A stretch of DNA of 64,000 nucleotides from Changshengia sp963803165 (GTDB lineage Bacteria; Chloroflexota; Dormibacteria; Aeolococcales; Aeolococcaceae), in contig CAWDLK010000004.1 of the NCBI GenBank assembly GCA_963803165.1, positions 248,001-312,000 of the forward strand, read 5' to 3'. This document shows positions 16,950 through 27,863 of the stretch, piece after piece. The position numbers and the translations under genes are program-made. The notes beneath the pieces were generated by a model. The model made no database searches. It saw only the letters and a program-made list of their open reading frames with translations, and was not told the DNA's origin. How positions within the stretch are numbered: position 1 is the stretch's first letter; each line of letters begins with the position of its first letter.

Positions 16950-18761
16950 TCATCCCGGAGGCCGGCGCTCCTCCGCGTGGAGCTCGCGGAGCCGCGCCGC
17001 CACCCGCTCGTCCCGTTCGGGGTCCAGATCGCCGGGAACGGCGAGCAACGCGTCGGTGTCGCGGCGGGCGCGCCGCCGAAGCGCGGTGAGCCGGACCTTC
17101 TCGACGCAGTCGGCCATGGCGCGCTCGAGGGCGACGGGGTCGGGGCCCAGCTCCGGGAGATCCCTGCTGGTGAGCCTCGCCGCCATCCTCCTGTCGAAGG
17201 GCTCGAGGGCGTCCAGGAAGAGCGTGGCACCGTTCGGGACCGCCGCGGCCGCCTCGAGGATGTGCCGAACGGCCGGGCTCTCCAGATCATCCGGGTCGAG
17301 GCCCATCTCGTCGACCATGACCCGCGCCAGATCGGGTCGCTGGACGGCGTAGGTGGCCAGGAACTCCTCCCATGACGGCGGAGGATGCCCCGCATCCCCC
17401 TCGTCGAAACCGGGGGCCGCCGCCTCGGTCGGGGTCGCGGAGGGGGGCGGGGCACCCGCCGGGGGACGGGTCCGGGTCAGGCCGGCGGCACGTTCCTGGG
17501 TGAGCGCCGAGGCCACCAGCGAGGACGCGCGCACCTCCAGCATCTGGGCCCCCTCACCGGCGTAGAGCTCGCGCGTGCCCTCGTCGGGGATGCGGCGGAG
17601 CAGCGCCGCCACGCTCTCGGCCGCCCGCCGGCGCTCGTCGACCCCCACGCCGACCCCGGCCGTCCTCCAGCGGAGCAGGACGTGCCACTCGGGCTCCGCC
17701 CCGCCGACGATCGCCGCAAAGCCGGCGGGGTCGGTGCGGACCATCTCGTCCGGGTCCTTGAACGGCGGGGGCATCACCGCGATCCGGGCCTTGAGCTTCT
17801 CGGCGGCGCAGAGGTCGACCGCGGCATCGGCCGCCCTCCGGCCCGCCTCGTCGCCGTCGAAGCAGAGCACGACCTGATCGGCATGCCGGGCCAGGATGCG
17901 CACCTGCTCCCGGGTCAGGGCGGTGCCACTCGAGGCGACCACCGCGTCGACACCCGCGGTGTGGGCGGCCAGCACGTCGAAGTAGCCCTCGACGACCACG
18001 GCCACGCGGCGCTCGCGGAGGGCGGGGCGGGCCTGGTCCAGCCCGAAGAGGGCCATGGACTTGTGATAGACGCCGGTCTCCGGGGTGTTGAGGTACTTGG
18101 GCTTGTCGTCGCCGAGGGCCCGCGCCCCGAAGCCCAGCACCTGCCCGCGGTCGTCGGCGATCGGGAAGACGAGGCGGTTGCGGAAGAGGTCGCGGCCACC
18201 GCGGCCCGCCAGTCCCGCGTCCACGATCTCGGGGAGGGCGGCCCCCCCCTTGCCCACCAGGTAGCGGACCAGGGCGTTGCCGGCCGCGCCCCCGGGAGCG
18301 AAGCCGACCCGGAAGCGCCGCGCCAGGGCATCCTCGACCCCGCGCTCGGCCAGCAGGCGCCGCCCCGGCGCGCCCGCAGGGAGGCTCCAGAGCACGTACT
18401 CGTAGAACTTGGCGGCCCGGTCGTTCAGCTCCAGCGAGCGGCGCCGGCCGGCGCTCCGAGCGCCCGCCCGGGGGCTGCGCTCCAGCTCCACCCCGGCACG
18501 CTCGGCGAGCAGCTCGAGCGCACGGGGGAAGTCGACGCCCTCGATCTTCTCGACGAAGGTGAAGACGTCGCCGCCCTCGTGGCAGCCGTGGCAGTACCAG
18601 CTCTGCTTGGCCTGGCTGACCGAGAAGCTCGGCGTCTTCTCCGCGTGGAACGGGCAGAGGCCGGTGTGCTGGGTGCCGGAGCGGTGCAGGGAGACGTGGG
18701 CGCCGATGACATCGAGGATGTCCAGTCGCGCTTTGATCTCGGCGACGGCGTCAGTGCTCAC
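16950..18761 (-). CDS. dnaG: DNA primase DnaG
   Basis: DnaG makes RNA primers at the replication fork. The 603-residue protein shows the N-terminal zinc finger (C36, H39, C57, C60 in LCPFH and YCHGC), the catalytic core NRLVFPIADDRG near residue 195, and the Toprim motifs VVVEGYFDVLAAH and LCFDGDEAGRRAA. The C-terminal DnaB-interaction half is present but divergent, after a Pro-rich linker near residues 430-455. It is 137 bases upstream of rpoD in the same direction, and ATG 18761 sits 6 bases after the stop of the small gene before it. Confidence 0.95.
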   Translation of the reverse strand: MSTDAVAEIKARLDILDVIGAHVSLHRSGTQHTGLCPFHAEKTPSFSVSQAKQSWYCHGCHEGGDVFTFVEKIEGVDFPRALELLAERAGVELERSPRAGARSAGRRRSLELNDRAAKFYEYVLWSLPAGAPGRRLLAERGVEDALARRFRVGFAPGGAAGNALVRYLVGKGGAALPEIVDAGLAGRGGRDLFRNRLVFPIADDRGQVLGFGARALGDDKPKYLNTPETGVYHKSMALFGLDQARPALRERRVAVVVEGYFDVLAAHTAGVDAVVASSGTALTREQVRILARHADQVVLCFDGDEAGRRAADAAVDLCAAEKLKARIAVMPPPFKDPDEMVRTDPAGFAAIVGGAEPEWHVLLRWRTAGVGVGVDERRRAAESVAALLRRIPDEGTRELYAGEGAQMLEVRASSLVASALTQERAAGLTRTRPPAGAPPPSATPTEAAAPGFDEGDAGHPPPSWEEFLATYAVQRPDLARVMVDEMGLDPDDLESPAVRHILEAAAAVPNGATLFLDALEPFDRRMAARLTSRDLPELGPDPVALERAMADCVEKVRLTALRRRARRDTDALLAVPGDLDPERDERVAARLRELHAEERRPPG

Positions 18762-18767
18762 TCCGGA

Positions 18768-19034
18768 TCAGCGGCCGACGACCTCGACCCGGTAGCGCGA
18801 GTTGTCGGTGAGCACCACGATCGAGCCGTTCTTCTCGGTGATCACCGCTCGGACCGGGGAGGTGGCGAACACCTCGGGCGCGTCCTGGTGCTCGATCACC
18901 GAACGCCGGATGGCATAGGGCTGCCCCGGGGTGGGCTCGGCGAGCTCGTCCCCCTCGACCACGTGCCCGTCGTCGAGGTTGTTCGGGCGCCCGTCGCGGG
19001 TGCCGACCTTGTGGATGCGGACTCGCTCGGTCAT
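18768..19034 (-). CDS. Small conserved-looking protein, unknown
   Basis: An 88-residue soluble protein with no membrane segment. It starts MTERVRIHKVGTRDGRPNNL and has a beta-rich C-terminal half (AVITEKNGSIVVLTDNSRYR). I recognise no domain. The ATG at 19034 was chosen because the longer reading frame is antisense-like sequence running into ppdK. It lies 6 bases upstream of dnaG on the same strand, so it is probably co-transcribed with dnaG and rpoD. Confidence 0.6.
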   Translation of the reverse strand: MTERVRIHKVGTRDGRPNNLDDGHVVEGDELAEPTPGQPYAIRRSVIEHQDAPEVFATSPVRAVITEKNGSIVVLTDNSRYRVEVVGR

Positions 19035-19084
19035 GCCCCGCGAGGATAGCGCGGCCGGGGCGGCTGGCCCCGGCGGATGGGTGG

Positions 19085-19113
19085 GGCCCGGAGGCGCCGA
19101 GCGCCTCCGGGCC
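19085..19113 (-). terminator. GC-rich hairpin downstream of ppdK
   Basis: A perfect 13-bp stem (GGCCCGGAGGCGC with its complement) closes a 3-base loop, 31 bases past the ppdK stop. There is no T-tract, but the stem is strong enough to separate ppdK from the dnaG operon. Confidence 0.55.
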
Positions 19114-19144
19114 ACCGGCGCCGGCCGGAGCCGGCGGAGAGGTG

Positions 19145-21835
19145 TCAGCGATCGGCTTCCCGAGCCGCCAGCCGCGCGTGGGCGGCCGCCAGCCGCGCCA
19201 CCGGCACCCGGTAGGGGGAGCACGAGACGTAGTTGAGGTTGAGCTTCTCGCAGATCGCGATCGAGTCCGGGTCGCCGCCGTGCTCGCCGCAGATCCCCAC
19301 GATGAGGTCGGGGCGGGTCTGGCGGCCCTCGATCACCGCGATGTTCATGAGCCGGCCCACCCCGCCCCGGTCCAGGGTCTCGAAGGGGTTGCGAGGCAGG
19401 ATCTTCTGCTCGACGTAGGGCAGGATGATCGTCGCCTCGGCGTCGTCCCGGGAGAAGCCGAAGGTGGTCTGGGTGAGGTCGTTGGTGCCGAAGGAGAAGA
19501 ACTCGGCGTCCTCGGCGATCTCCCCGGCGGTGAGCGCCGCCCGGGGCAGCTCGATCATGGTGCCGAACTTGTAGTGGATCTCGAGCTTGGCCTCGGCGAG
19601 CACCTGGTCCACGGTCTTCTGCAGGTAGCCCTTGGTCCGGCGCAGCTCCTCGAGGGTGCCGACCAGCGGGATCATGATCTCGGGATGGACGTCGACGCCC
19701 TCCCGGGTCAGCTGAACCGCCGCCTCGATGATCGCCCGCACCTGCATCTCGATGATCTCGGGGAAGAGCAGGCCGAGCCGGCAGCCGCGCAGACCGAGCA
19801 TCGGGTTCTGCTCGCGCAGCTTGCGCACCGCCGCGAGCATCTCCACCTTGTCCCGGTAGCTCTCCTTGGGCTCGCCCTTGGCCTCGGCCCGGGTCACCTC
19901 GACGAGCAGGTCCTCGAAGGAGGGCAGGAACTCGTGCAGCGGCGGGTCGATGAGACGGATCACCACCGGCAGGCCGGCCATCGCCTTGAGGATCCCGTAG
20001 AAGTCGCCGCGCTGGAAGGGGAGCAGCTTGGCGAGGTGGCGGCGCCGCTCCTCGCTGGTGGTGGAGAGGATCATCGCCTGCACGTGCGGCAGGCGCTCCT
20101 GCTCCATGAACATGTGCTCGGTGCGGCAGAGCCCGATGCCCTGGGCGCCGAAACGGCGAGCCAGCTCGGCGTCGCGGGGGTAGTCGCCGTTGGCCCACAC
20201 CTGGAGCCGCCGGAACTCGTCGGCCCAGCGCAGCACCTGCTCGAGGTCGCCGCTCAGCTCGGGCTGGATGGTCGGGACCTTGCCGGCGATGACCCGGCCG
20301 GTGGAGCCGTCGATGGTGAACTCCTCACCCTCGCGGACCGTCTTCCCGCCCGCCGTGAAGAGACGGTTCTGCAGGTCGACGAGGACAGCCTCGGCGCCGG
20401 CGACGCAGGGCTTGCCCATGCCCCGGGCGACCACCGCGGCGTGGGAGGTGCGTCCACCCCGTGAGGTGAGCACGCCCTGGGCGGCGATCATCCCGTGGAC
20501 GTCGTCCGGGTTGGTCTCGATCCGGACCATGATCACCTTCTCGCCGGCCTTGGCCATCTCCTCGGCGCGGTCGGCGTCGAAGACCGCCTTGCCGTAGGCC
20601 GCGCCCGGTGACGCGGCGAGGCCGGTGGCCAGCACCTCGACCTTGGCGCTGGGGTCGATCCGGGTGTGGAGCAGCTGGTCGACCTGGGCCGGCTCCACCC
20701 GCAGCACCGCCTCCTGGCGGGAGATGAGCCGCTCGCCCACCATCTCGACGGCGATCTTCACCGCCGCCTCCGCGGTGCGCTTGCCGGTGCGGGTCTGGAG
20801 CATGTAGAGCTTGCCGCGCTCGATGGTGAACTCCATGTCCTGCACGTCGCGGTAATGCTTCTCCAGCTTCTTGGCGATGGCCTCGAACTGCCGGTACACC
20901 TGGGGCAGCTCCTTGGCCATGGCGGCGATCGGCTTGGGGGTGCGGATGCCGGCGACCACGTCCTCGCCCTGAGCGTTGGTCAGGTACTCGCCGTAGAGCG
21001 CCTTCTCCCCGGTGGCCGGGTCGCGGGTGAAGGCGACCCCGGTGCCCGAGTCGTCGCCCATGTTGCCGAAGACCATCGACTGGACGTTGACCGCGGTGCC
21101 GAGGTCGTGGGGGATCTTGTTGAAGTTGCGGTAGTCGACCGCGCGCTTGCCGTTCCAGGAGCCGAACACGGCGCCGATGGCGGCGCGCAGCTGCTCGAGC
21201 GGCGCCTCGGGGAACTCCTGGCCGTGGCTCTCCCTGCGGACGATCTCCCGGTAGGACACGATCAGCTCGCGCAGCGCGGCCGGGCTCAGCTCGGCGTCGC
21301 TGGCCGCCCCATGCTTCTGCTTGGCGGCGTCCAGGGCGTGCTCGAAGAGCTCCCCGGGAACGTCGAGCACGATCTTGCTGAACAGCTGGATGAACCGGCG
21401 ATAGGAGTCGAGCGCGAAGCGCTCGTCACCGGTGAGCTTGGCCAGCCCCTTGAGCGTGGTCTCGTTGAGGCCGAGGTTGAGGACCGTGTCCATCATCCCG
21501 GGCATCGAGAACTTGGCGCCGCTGCGGACCGACACGAGGAGCGGGTTGTCGGCGTCGCCGAAGCCCTTGGCGGTCTGGCGCTCCAGGGTCTTGAGGGCCT
21601 TCAGCACCTGCTCCCACATCCCCTCGGGGAACTGCTCCTTGCGGTCGTAGAAGGCGTTGCAGGCCTGGGTCGTGATGGTGAAGCCGGGCGGCACGGGCAG
21701 TCCGGCGCGGGTCATCTCGGCGACCCCGGCACCCTTGCCGCCGAGCAGGTCGCGCATCTGGGCGTTGCCCTCTTCGAAGAGGTACACCCACTTGGTTGCC
21801 CGACGGGTGGCTCTGGGCTTCGTGGTCACGGGCAT
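19145..21835 (-). CDS. ppdK: Pyruvate, phosphate dikinase
   Basis: PpdK interconverts pyruvate, ATP and phosphate with phosphoenolpyruvate, AMP and pyrophosphate. The 896-residue length matches the family (about 880). Visible blocks are the ATP-grasp N-terminus (VYLFEEGNAQMRDLLGGKGA), the phospho-histidine swivel domain with catalytic His in GGRTSHAAVVARGMGKPCV near residue 460, and the PEP-binding barrel (GIGLCRTEHMF, FGTNDLTQTTFGF, and GICGEHGGDP with the catalytic Cys). I chose ATG 21835, which has GAGAGGA just upstream; the frame extends 70 codons further without family similarity. It allows gluconeogenesis from pyruvate or PPi-dependent glycolysis. It is divergent from msrA. Confidence 0.95.
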   Translation of the reverse strand: MPVTTKPRATRRATKWVYLFEEGNAQMRDLLGGKGAGVAEMTRAGLPVPPGFTITTQACNAFYDRKEQFPEGMWEQVLKALKTLERQTAKGFGDADNPLLVSVRSGAKFSMPGMMDTVLNLGLNETTLKGLAKLTGDERFALDSYRRFIQLFSKIVLDVPGELFEHALDAAKQKHGAASDAELSPAALRELIVSYREIVRRESHGQEFPEAPLEQLRAAIGAVFGSWNGKRAVDYRNFNKIPHDLGTAVNVQSMVFGNMGDDSGTGVAFTRDPATGEKALYGEYLTNAQGEDVVAGIRTPKPIAAMAKELPQVYRQFEAIAKKLEKHYRDVQDMEFTIERGKLYMLQTRTGKRTAEAAVKIAVEMVGERLISRQEAVLRVEPAQVDQLLHTRIDPSAKVEVLATGLAASPGAAYGKAVFDADRAEEMAKAGEKVIMVRIETNPDDVHGMIAAQGVLTSRGGRTSHAAVVARGMGKPCVAGAEAVLVDLQNRLFTAGGKTVREGEEFTIDGSTGRVIAGKVPTIQPELSGDLEQVLRWADEFRRLQVWANGDYPRDAELARRFGAQGIGLCRTEHMFMEQERLPHVQAMILSTTSEERRRHLAKLLPFQRGDFYGILKAMAGLPVVIRLIDPPLHEFLPSFEDLLVEVTRAEAKGEPKESYRDKVEMLAAVRKLREQNPMLGLRGCRLGLLFPEIIEMQVRAIIEAAVQLTREGVDVHPEIMIPLVGTLEELRRTKGYLQKTVDQVLAEAKLEIHYKFGTMIELPRAALTAGEIAEDAEFFSFGTNDLTQTTFGFSRDDAEATIILPYVEQKILPRNPFETLDRGGVGRLMNIAVIEGRQTRPDLIVGICGEHGGDPDSIAICEKLNLNYVSCSPYRVPVARLAAAHARLAAREADR

Positions 21836-21956
21836 GTTCGGTCCTCTCGATGGTCGCTGGAGGCAGGGCGGACCGAGGGTAGCACCGGCGCGGGGGGCGA
21901 CCGCCCCCGTCCCCGACCGGAGGCCGCCACACCGCTCCTCGTAGGACAATGGGGCC

Positions 21957-22505
21957 ATGGACATCACCTCCCCCAGCCCTGACCTCGTCACCCCATTGGT
22001 CCCGGAGGCGACGCCCCCGGCCGCGGAGACCCTGGAGACCGCCACCTTCGCCGGGGGCTGCTTCTGGGGGGTGGAGGACGCCTTCCGCCGCCTTCGCGGG
22101 GTGGTCGCGACCCGGGTCGGCTACGCCGGGGGCCGCACCGACCATCCCACCTATTCGGAGGTGTGCTCGCACACCACCGGCCACGCCGAGACCGTGGAGG
22201 TGGTGTACGACCCGGCCCGGATCAGCTACGACCAGCTGGTCACCAGCTTCCTGGTCGACGTCCACGACCCCACCCAGCTCAACCGCCAGGGGCCGGACGT
22301 CGGCGACCAGTACCGCTCGGCGATCTTCGTCCACGACGCGGGACAGCGCGAGGCGGCGGAGCGGATCCGGCGGCGCCTCGGCGAGGAGGGCCGCTTCCGG
22401 CGTCCCATCGTCACCGAGATCACCGACGCCCCCCGCTTCTGGGAGGCGGAGGACTACCACCAGCAGTACTTCGAGAAGCGGGGCGGGGGCGCCTGCCACC
22501 TCTGA
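21957..22505 (+). CDS. msrA: Peptide methionine-S-sulfoxide reductase MsrA
   Basis: MsrA repairs the S-epimer of oxidised methionine in proteins. The 182-residue protein has the active-site motif GGCFWG near residue 36, GYAGG near residue 58, the YSEVCSHTTGHAE block near residue 67 and the RSAIF segment. The C-terminal EDYHQQYFEK follows near residue 165, with a final Cys (GGACHL) that may act as resolving cysteine. The start ATG 21957 is 121 bases from the divergent ppdK start. MsrB is not in the window. Confidence 0.95.
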   Translation: MDITSPSPDLVTPLVPEATPPAAETLETATFAGGCFWGVEDAFRRLRGVVATRVGYAGGRTDHPTYSEVCSHTTGHAETVEVVYDPARISYDQLVTSFLVDVHDPTQLNRQGPDVGDQYRSAIFVHDAGQREAAERIRRRLGEEGRFRRPIVTEITDAPRFWEAEDYHQQYFEKRGGGACHL

Positions 22506-22610
22506 ACGGGAGGGGCGGGATCGGCGGCCCAGGCGGTGAAGCCGGGCGGGGAGACCGGGTGCGCCGGGCCCCTCCCTCGCCGGGGGCGGGCGGCACCCCC
22601 GGGACGGTGC

Positions 22611-23234
22611 TCAGATGACCCGGAGGACCTGATCGGGATCCCGCTCCCGGCGGGCCAGGGCCCGGAGGACAGCCAGCTCGCCGTGACGCAGGGCGGCCAC
22701 CTCGACCAGCGCCTCGATCGCGACCCCGATCCCGGGAAGCGCGGGCGTCTCCCGGCCCAGGCTGACGCAGAGATCGTCGGTGTGGAGGGCGATCTCGATC
22801 AGGCGTGTCCTCAGGTAGTCGTCGAGGCCCAGCACCTCGTCCCGGGCCTTCACCAGCCGCCCTTCCGGCTCCCCCTCCAGCCGGGCCCGGAGCCGCTCGA
22901 GGGCACGATCCATCTGGCCCATCACCGCGCGGTGGCCGACCACCGCCTCCTCGGCGGAGGTGGCGCGGACCCGGACGTTGATCTCGGCGTCCCGGTCGGG
23001 TCCGACGGGGACGAAGTAGGCGGCCGCGGAGCGCGGCTCCTCCCCGGCCGGCTCGGGTGCGTTGAGCAGGCGGTCGACGTTGGTCACCGCCCGCGCCAGG
23101 TGGGCGACGAGGGCCCCGACCGTCATCTCGGCGAGGGCGCTCGGCTCCTCCCAGCGGAGCGTGACCCCCGGGTGGCCGGCGACGTCCCGGGCCACGCCGG
23201 CGGCGGCGAGGAAGGCGGCACGCGTCCCGTCCAT
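22611..23234 (-). CDS. DinB-like / mycothiol-dependent maleylpyruvate isomerase N-terminal-type protein
   Basis: A 207-residue four-helix protein resembling the MDMPI N-terminal/DinB superfamily: start MDGTRAAFLAAAGVARD, then MTVGALVAHLARAVTNVDRL (the His corresponds to the first metal ligand) and LRTRLIEIALHTDDL (a second His). These enzymes often use a low-molecular thiol and a divalent metal; the substrate is unknown. The ATG at 23234 is preferred. A GTG at 23249 overlapping the end of glyQS would add five residues. Confidence 0.65.
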   Translation of the reverse strand: MDGTRAAFLAAAGVARDVAGHPGVTLRWEEPSALAEMTVGALVAHLARAVTNVDRLLNAPEPAGEEPRSAAAYFVPVGPDRDAEINVRVRATSAEEAVVGHRAVMGQMDRALERLRARLEGEPEGRLVKARDEVLGLDDYLRTRLIEIALHTDDLCVSLGRETPALPGIGVAIEALVEVAALRHGELAVLRALARRERDPDQVLRVI

Positions 23235-23241
23235 GGCGGTC

Positions 23242-24678
<1,437 letters not shown>

Positions 24679-24690
24679 GTGTATCCGCCC

Positions 24691-25449
24691 TCACCTTTCC
24701 AGGGCGCGGAGGACCTCCCACGACCGGAGCCGGCGGTCGAGATGGTGCTCCAGCTCCGCCTCGATGATCGCCTCCAGGGTGGCCAGGGCCTCGACGTCGA
24801 GGCGCAGCCGGGCCCAGGTGGCATCGTCGCCGGCGGCCGCCACCCGGAGCACCTTGATCACGCGCACCGGGCAGTCGATCGCCGCCGGGTCGCCGGGACG
24901 GCAGGCCGGGCAGAGCAGGCCACCGCCGGCGGCGCTGAAGGCCGCCGCCGCCTCCTCGAGGCGACCGGAGCAGGAGACGCAGCGCTGCAGCTCGGGCGCG
25001 TAGCCGAGACGGTCGATCATCTGGCGGGCGAACCACACCAGCGCCCGGCGAGGGTCGTGGTGCGGCTGGCTCAGCTCGTCCAGCGCCGCCGCGACCAGGA
25101 CGAAGACCTCGGCGTCGGGATGGTGCCCCTCGAGCACCCGATCGGTGAGCTCGGCGACCACGGCGGCGCACGCCGCCCGGCGCGAGTCGCCGGCGATCCC
25201 GGCCGGGGGCCCCGAGGCGCGCTGGGCCTGGGCGAGCACCAGCAGCTCCCCCCGGCCTTCGGCGAGCTGCATGCGGCTGCGCTCGAAGAGGTCGGTCTGG
25301 GCGGCCATCCGGCTCCCCGGCCGGCGCACCCCGCGGACGATCACACCCAGCTTGCCATGCTCGCGGGTGAGCACGGTGAGGATGCGGTCGGCCTCGCCGT
25401 AGTTGACCCGGCGGAGCACGATCCCCTCGTCGGTGAAGCTCCCGGCCAT
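24691..25449 (-). CDS. recO: DNA repair protein RecO
   Basis: RecO loads RecA onto single-stranded DNA with RecF/RecR. The 252-residue protein has the N-terminal OB fold (DEGIVLRRVNYGEADRILTV, GKLGVIVRGVRRP) and a helical C-domain. The zinc site CVSCSG...CPAC near residues 146-170 is intact. The start ATG 25449 gives the standard N-terminus. The stop lies 12 bases before glyQS. Confidence 0.93.
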   Translation of the reverse strand: MAGSFTDEGIVLRRVNYGEADRILTVLTREHGKLGVIVRGVRRPGSRMAAQTDLFERSRMQLAEGRGELLVLAQAQRASGPPAGIAGDSRRAACAAVVAELTDRVLEGHHPDAEVFVLVAAALDELSQPHHDPRRALVWFARQMIDRLGYAPELQRCVSCSGRLEEAAAAFSAAGGGLLCPACRPGDPAAIDCPVRVIKVLRVAAAGDDATWARLRLDVEALATLEAIIEAELEHHLDRRLRSWEVLRALER

Positions 25450-25471
25450 CTCAGCGTGCCGCCCGCGGCCC

Positions 25472-26794
25472 TCAGGGCGCCTGATCGGCGGTCGGATGCG
25501 AGCCGTCGGCCGCGGGGGGGCGCTTGGCGCCGTCGCGGTCGACGAGGAAGGGCTCGGGGTTGACGATCCGGACCGTCTGGATGCTCTGCCGGCGCACCTG
25601 CTCGACGGTGAGGGTCGCGGTCCCCAGGGCCAGCGCCGCCCCCGCCTTGGGGATCTCCCCTAGTCGCTCGTAGACCAGCCCGCCGATGGAGTCGGCGTCG
25701 GTCTCACCGATGTCGAGATGGAGCAGCTCGGCCACGTCGTCGACCGGGAAGCGAGCGCTGACCACGACCTCGCGGTCGCTCACGAATTGGACGTCCTCCT
25801 GCTCGGCGACGTCGTACTCGTCCCGTATCGGGCCGACGATCTCCTCGATGAGGTCCTCGAAGGTGACGATCCCGGCGGTGCCGCCGTGCTCGTCGACCAC
25901 GACGGCGATGTGCACCTTGCGCTCCTGCATCTCGCGGAGCAGCTCGCCGACGTGCTTGCTCTCGGGGGTGAAGTACGGTTCGCGGGCGAGCGCGCTGAGC
26001 GGCCGCGGATCCCCGCTGCGGACACCGTGGCGCAGCAGGTCCTTGGCGTAGATCACCCCGACCACGTTGTCGAGGCTGGTCTCGTAGAGGGGGATCCGGG
26101 AGTGGCCGTGGTCGACGATGAGGGTGATCAGGTCGCTCAGAGTGTGCGACGCCTCGATCCCGACGACGTCGACCCGGGGCACCATGACCTCGTGGACCGC
26201 CTTGTCGGTCATCTCCAGGATGCCGTCGATCATCTGGCGCTCCTCCTGCTCGACCACGCCCTCGCGCTCGCCCATGGCGAGGATGAGCTTGAGCTCGTCC
26301 TCGGTGACGAACGGCCCCGGCGTGGAGCGGCCGCGGGTGGCCAGGCGGAGGAGCAGGCGGGCCACCAGGGTCAGGGCCGCCACCAGCGGGCTCAGCACCC
26401 GGGTGAGCAGCTGCACGGGCGCGGCCAGGCGCAGCGCCAGCCGCTCGTTGAAGCGGAGCGCCAGCGACTTGGGGGCGATCTCGCAGAAGACCAGGACGAA
26501 GATCGAGAGGGCGACGGTGACCAGCGCCTGGAGCAGGCCGTGGGTCTGACCCGAGGCGATCAGCGCGGTCGCCGTCGAGGCCACGATGACGGCGACGGTG
26601 TTGATGGAGAGGATGGTCGAGAGGTAGCCGTTGGGGTCGTTGTGGAGATGGACCACCCGCGCCGCACGACGGTTGCCGTCCTCGGCCAGGGTGCGCATGC
26701 GCAGCCGCGAGACCGAGGTCATCGCCGTCTCCGCGGCGGCGGCGAAGCCGGCGAGGACCAGGCCGACGGCGAGCAGGATCGCGAGCCAGATCAT
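25472..26794 (-). CDS. CNNM/CorC-type membrane protein with CBS pair (hemolysin-like)
   Basis: A 440-residue membrane protein. The N-terminal CNNM/DUF21 domain (about residues 1-185) has three to four membrane helices and the motifs AAAETAMTSVSRLR and EIAPKSLALR. Two CBS domains follow (HEVMVPRVDVVGIE, HSRIPLYE, VGVIYAKDLL, IAVVVDEHGGTAGIVTFEDL), and then a CorC/HlyC C-terminal domain (FPVDDVAELLHLDI). The family is implicated in Mg2+ or Co2+ efflux; the hemolysin label is historical. Its stop is 22 bases from recO, so it is probably co-transcribed. Confidence 0.9.
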   Translation of the reverse strand: MIWLAILLAVGLVLAGFAAAAETAMTSVSRLRMRTLAEDGNRRAARVVHLHNDPNGYLSTILSINTVAVIVASTATALIASGQTHGLLQALVTVALSIFVLVFCEIAPKSLALRFNERLALRLAAPVQLLTRVLSPLVAALTLVARLLLRLATRGRSTPGPFVTEDELKLILAMGEREGVVEQEERQMIDGILEMTDKAVHEVMVPRVDVVGIEASHTLSDLITLIVDHGHSRIPLYETSLDNVVGVIYAKDLLRHGVRSGDPRPLSALAREPYFTPESKHVGELLREMQERKVHIAVVVDEHGGTAGIVTFEDLIEEIVGPIRDEYDVAEQEDVQFVSDREVVVSARFPVDDVAELLHLDIGETDADSIGGLVYERLGEIPKAGAALALGTATLTVEQVRRQSIQTVRIVNPEPFLVDRDGAKRPPAADGSHPTADQAP

Positions 26795-26897
26795 GGCCGC
26801 GGGGAGCGGGCGTCAGCCCAGGATGGCCGCCCCGGCGCCGGCTCCCCGTCCGGGGGAGGGTCGGCGGGGCGGCGCGCACCGGTCGAGGCTGAGCTAC

Positions 26898-27863
26898 TCA
26901 TCGGAACAGCTCGCTGACGCTCCTCCCCTCGTGGACGCGCACGATCGCCTCGGCGATCAGCGGCGCCACCGAGAGCACCCGGAGCTTGGGGTGGTCTCCG
27001 GCGGCGCGCCCCTCGTCGCTGACGGGGATGGTGTCGGTGATGCAGATCTCGTCGATGGGTGCCTGGTGGAGCCGCTCCAGCGAGCCCGGTGTGAGCAGCC
27101 CGTGGGTGACGATCACGTCGACGCCGATCGCGCCCTTGCTGCGCAGCGCCTCGCTGGCGCTGACCAGCGTGCCTCCGGTCGAGATCAGGTCGTCGACGAT
27201 GACCGCGTGCTTGCCGGCCACGTCACCGATGACGTGGACGACCTCCACCGCGTCGTCCCGGGGACGGCGCTTGTCGATGATGGCGATGGGGGCGTCGAGG
27301 ATGCGGCCGAGGGTGCGCGCGCGCAGCGCCCCGCCGGTGTCGGGGGAGACCACCACTACGCTGTTGCCGTGGCGCTCGCGGACCCGGCGGGCGAGGATCT
27401 TGGTGGCGGTCAGGGCGTCGACGGGGATGTCGAAGAACCCCTGGATGGCCTCGGCGTGGAGGTCGACGGCGATCACCCGGCTGGCTCCGGCCAGCTCGAT
27501 GATGTTGGCCATCAGCTTGGCGGAGATGGGGTCCCGGGGGGCGGACTTCTTCTCCTTGCGCTGATACCCGTAGTAAGGGATGACGGCGGTGATCCGGGCC
27601 GCCGAGGCGCGTCGCAGCGCGTCCAGGGTGACAAACAGCTGGATCAGGTTGTCGCTCACCGGCGGGCAGGTGGGCTGGATCAGGAAGACGTCGTGGCCGC
27701 GAACCAACTCGTGGATCTTGACGTCGAACTCCCCGTCCGCGAAGCGGGTGATGTCCATGGGGGCGAGGGGGAGGTCGATCTCCCGCGCGATCTTCTCGCT
27801 CAGCTCCCGGTTGCCGGTCCCGGAGAGCAGCATCAGATCCCCGTAGGGATTGGTGTCACTCAT
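26898..27863 (-). CDS. prs: Ribose-phosphate pyrophosphokinase
   Basis: Prs makes PRPP from ribose 5-phosphate and ATP for nucleotide, His and Trp synthesis. The 321-residue protein has the N-terminal GTGNRELSEKIA, FADGEFDVKI, RQ-like flexible loop YYGYQRKEKKSAPRDPISA near residue 100, and the PRPP signature VDDLISTGGT near residue 220. The start ATG 27863 overlaps the end of glmU by 8 bases; reading further upstream is antisense-like. The glmU-prs pair is a common bacterial operon. Confidence 0.95.
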   Translation of the reverse strand: MSDTNPYGDLMLLSGTGNRELSEKIAREIDLPLAPMDITRFADGEFDVKIHELVRGHDVFLIQPTCPPVSDNLIQLFVTLDALRRASAARITAVIPYYGYQRKEKKSAPRDPISAKLMANIIELAGASRVIAVDLHAEAIQGFFDIPVDALTATKILARRVRERHGNSVVVVSPDTGGALRARTLGRILDAPIAIIDKRRPRDDAVEVVHVIGDVAGKHAVIVDDLISTGGTLVSASEALRSKGAIGVDVIVTHGLLTPGSLERLHQAPIDEICITDTIPVSDEGRAAGDHPKLRVLSVAPLIAEAIVRVHEGRSVSELFR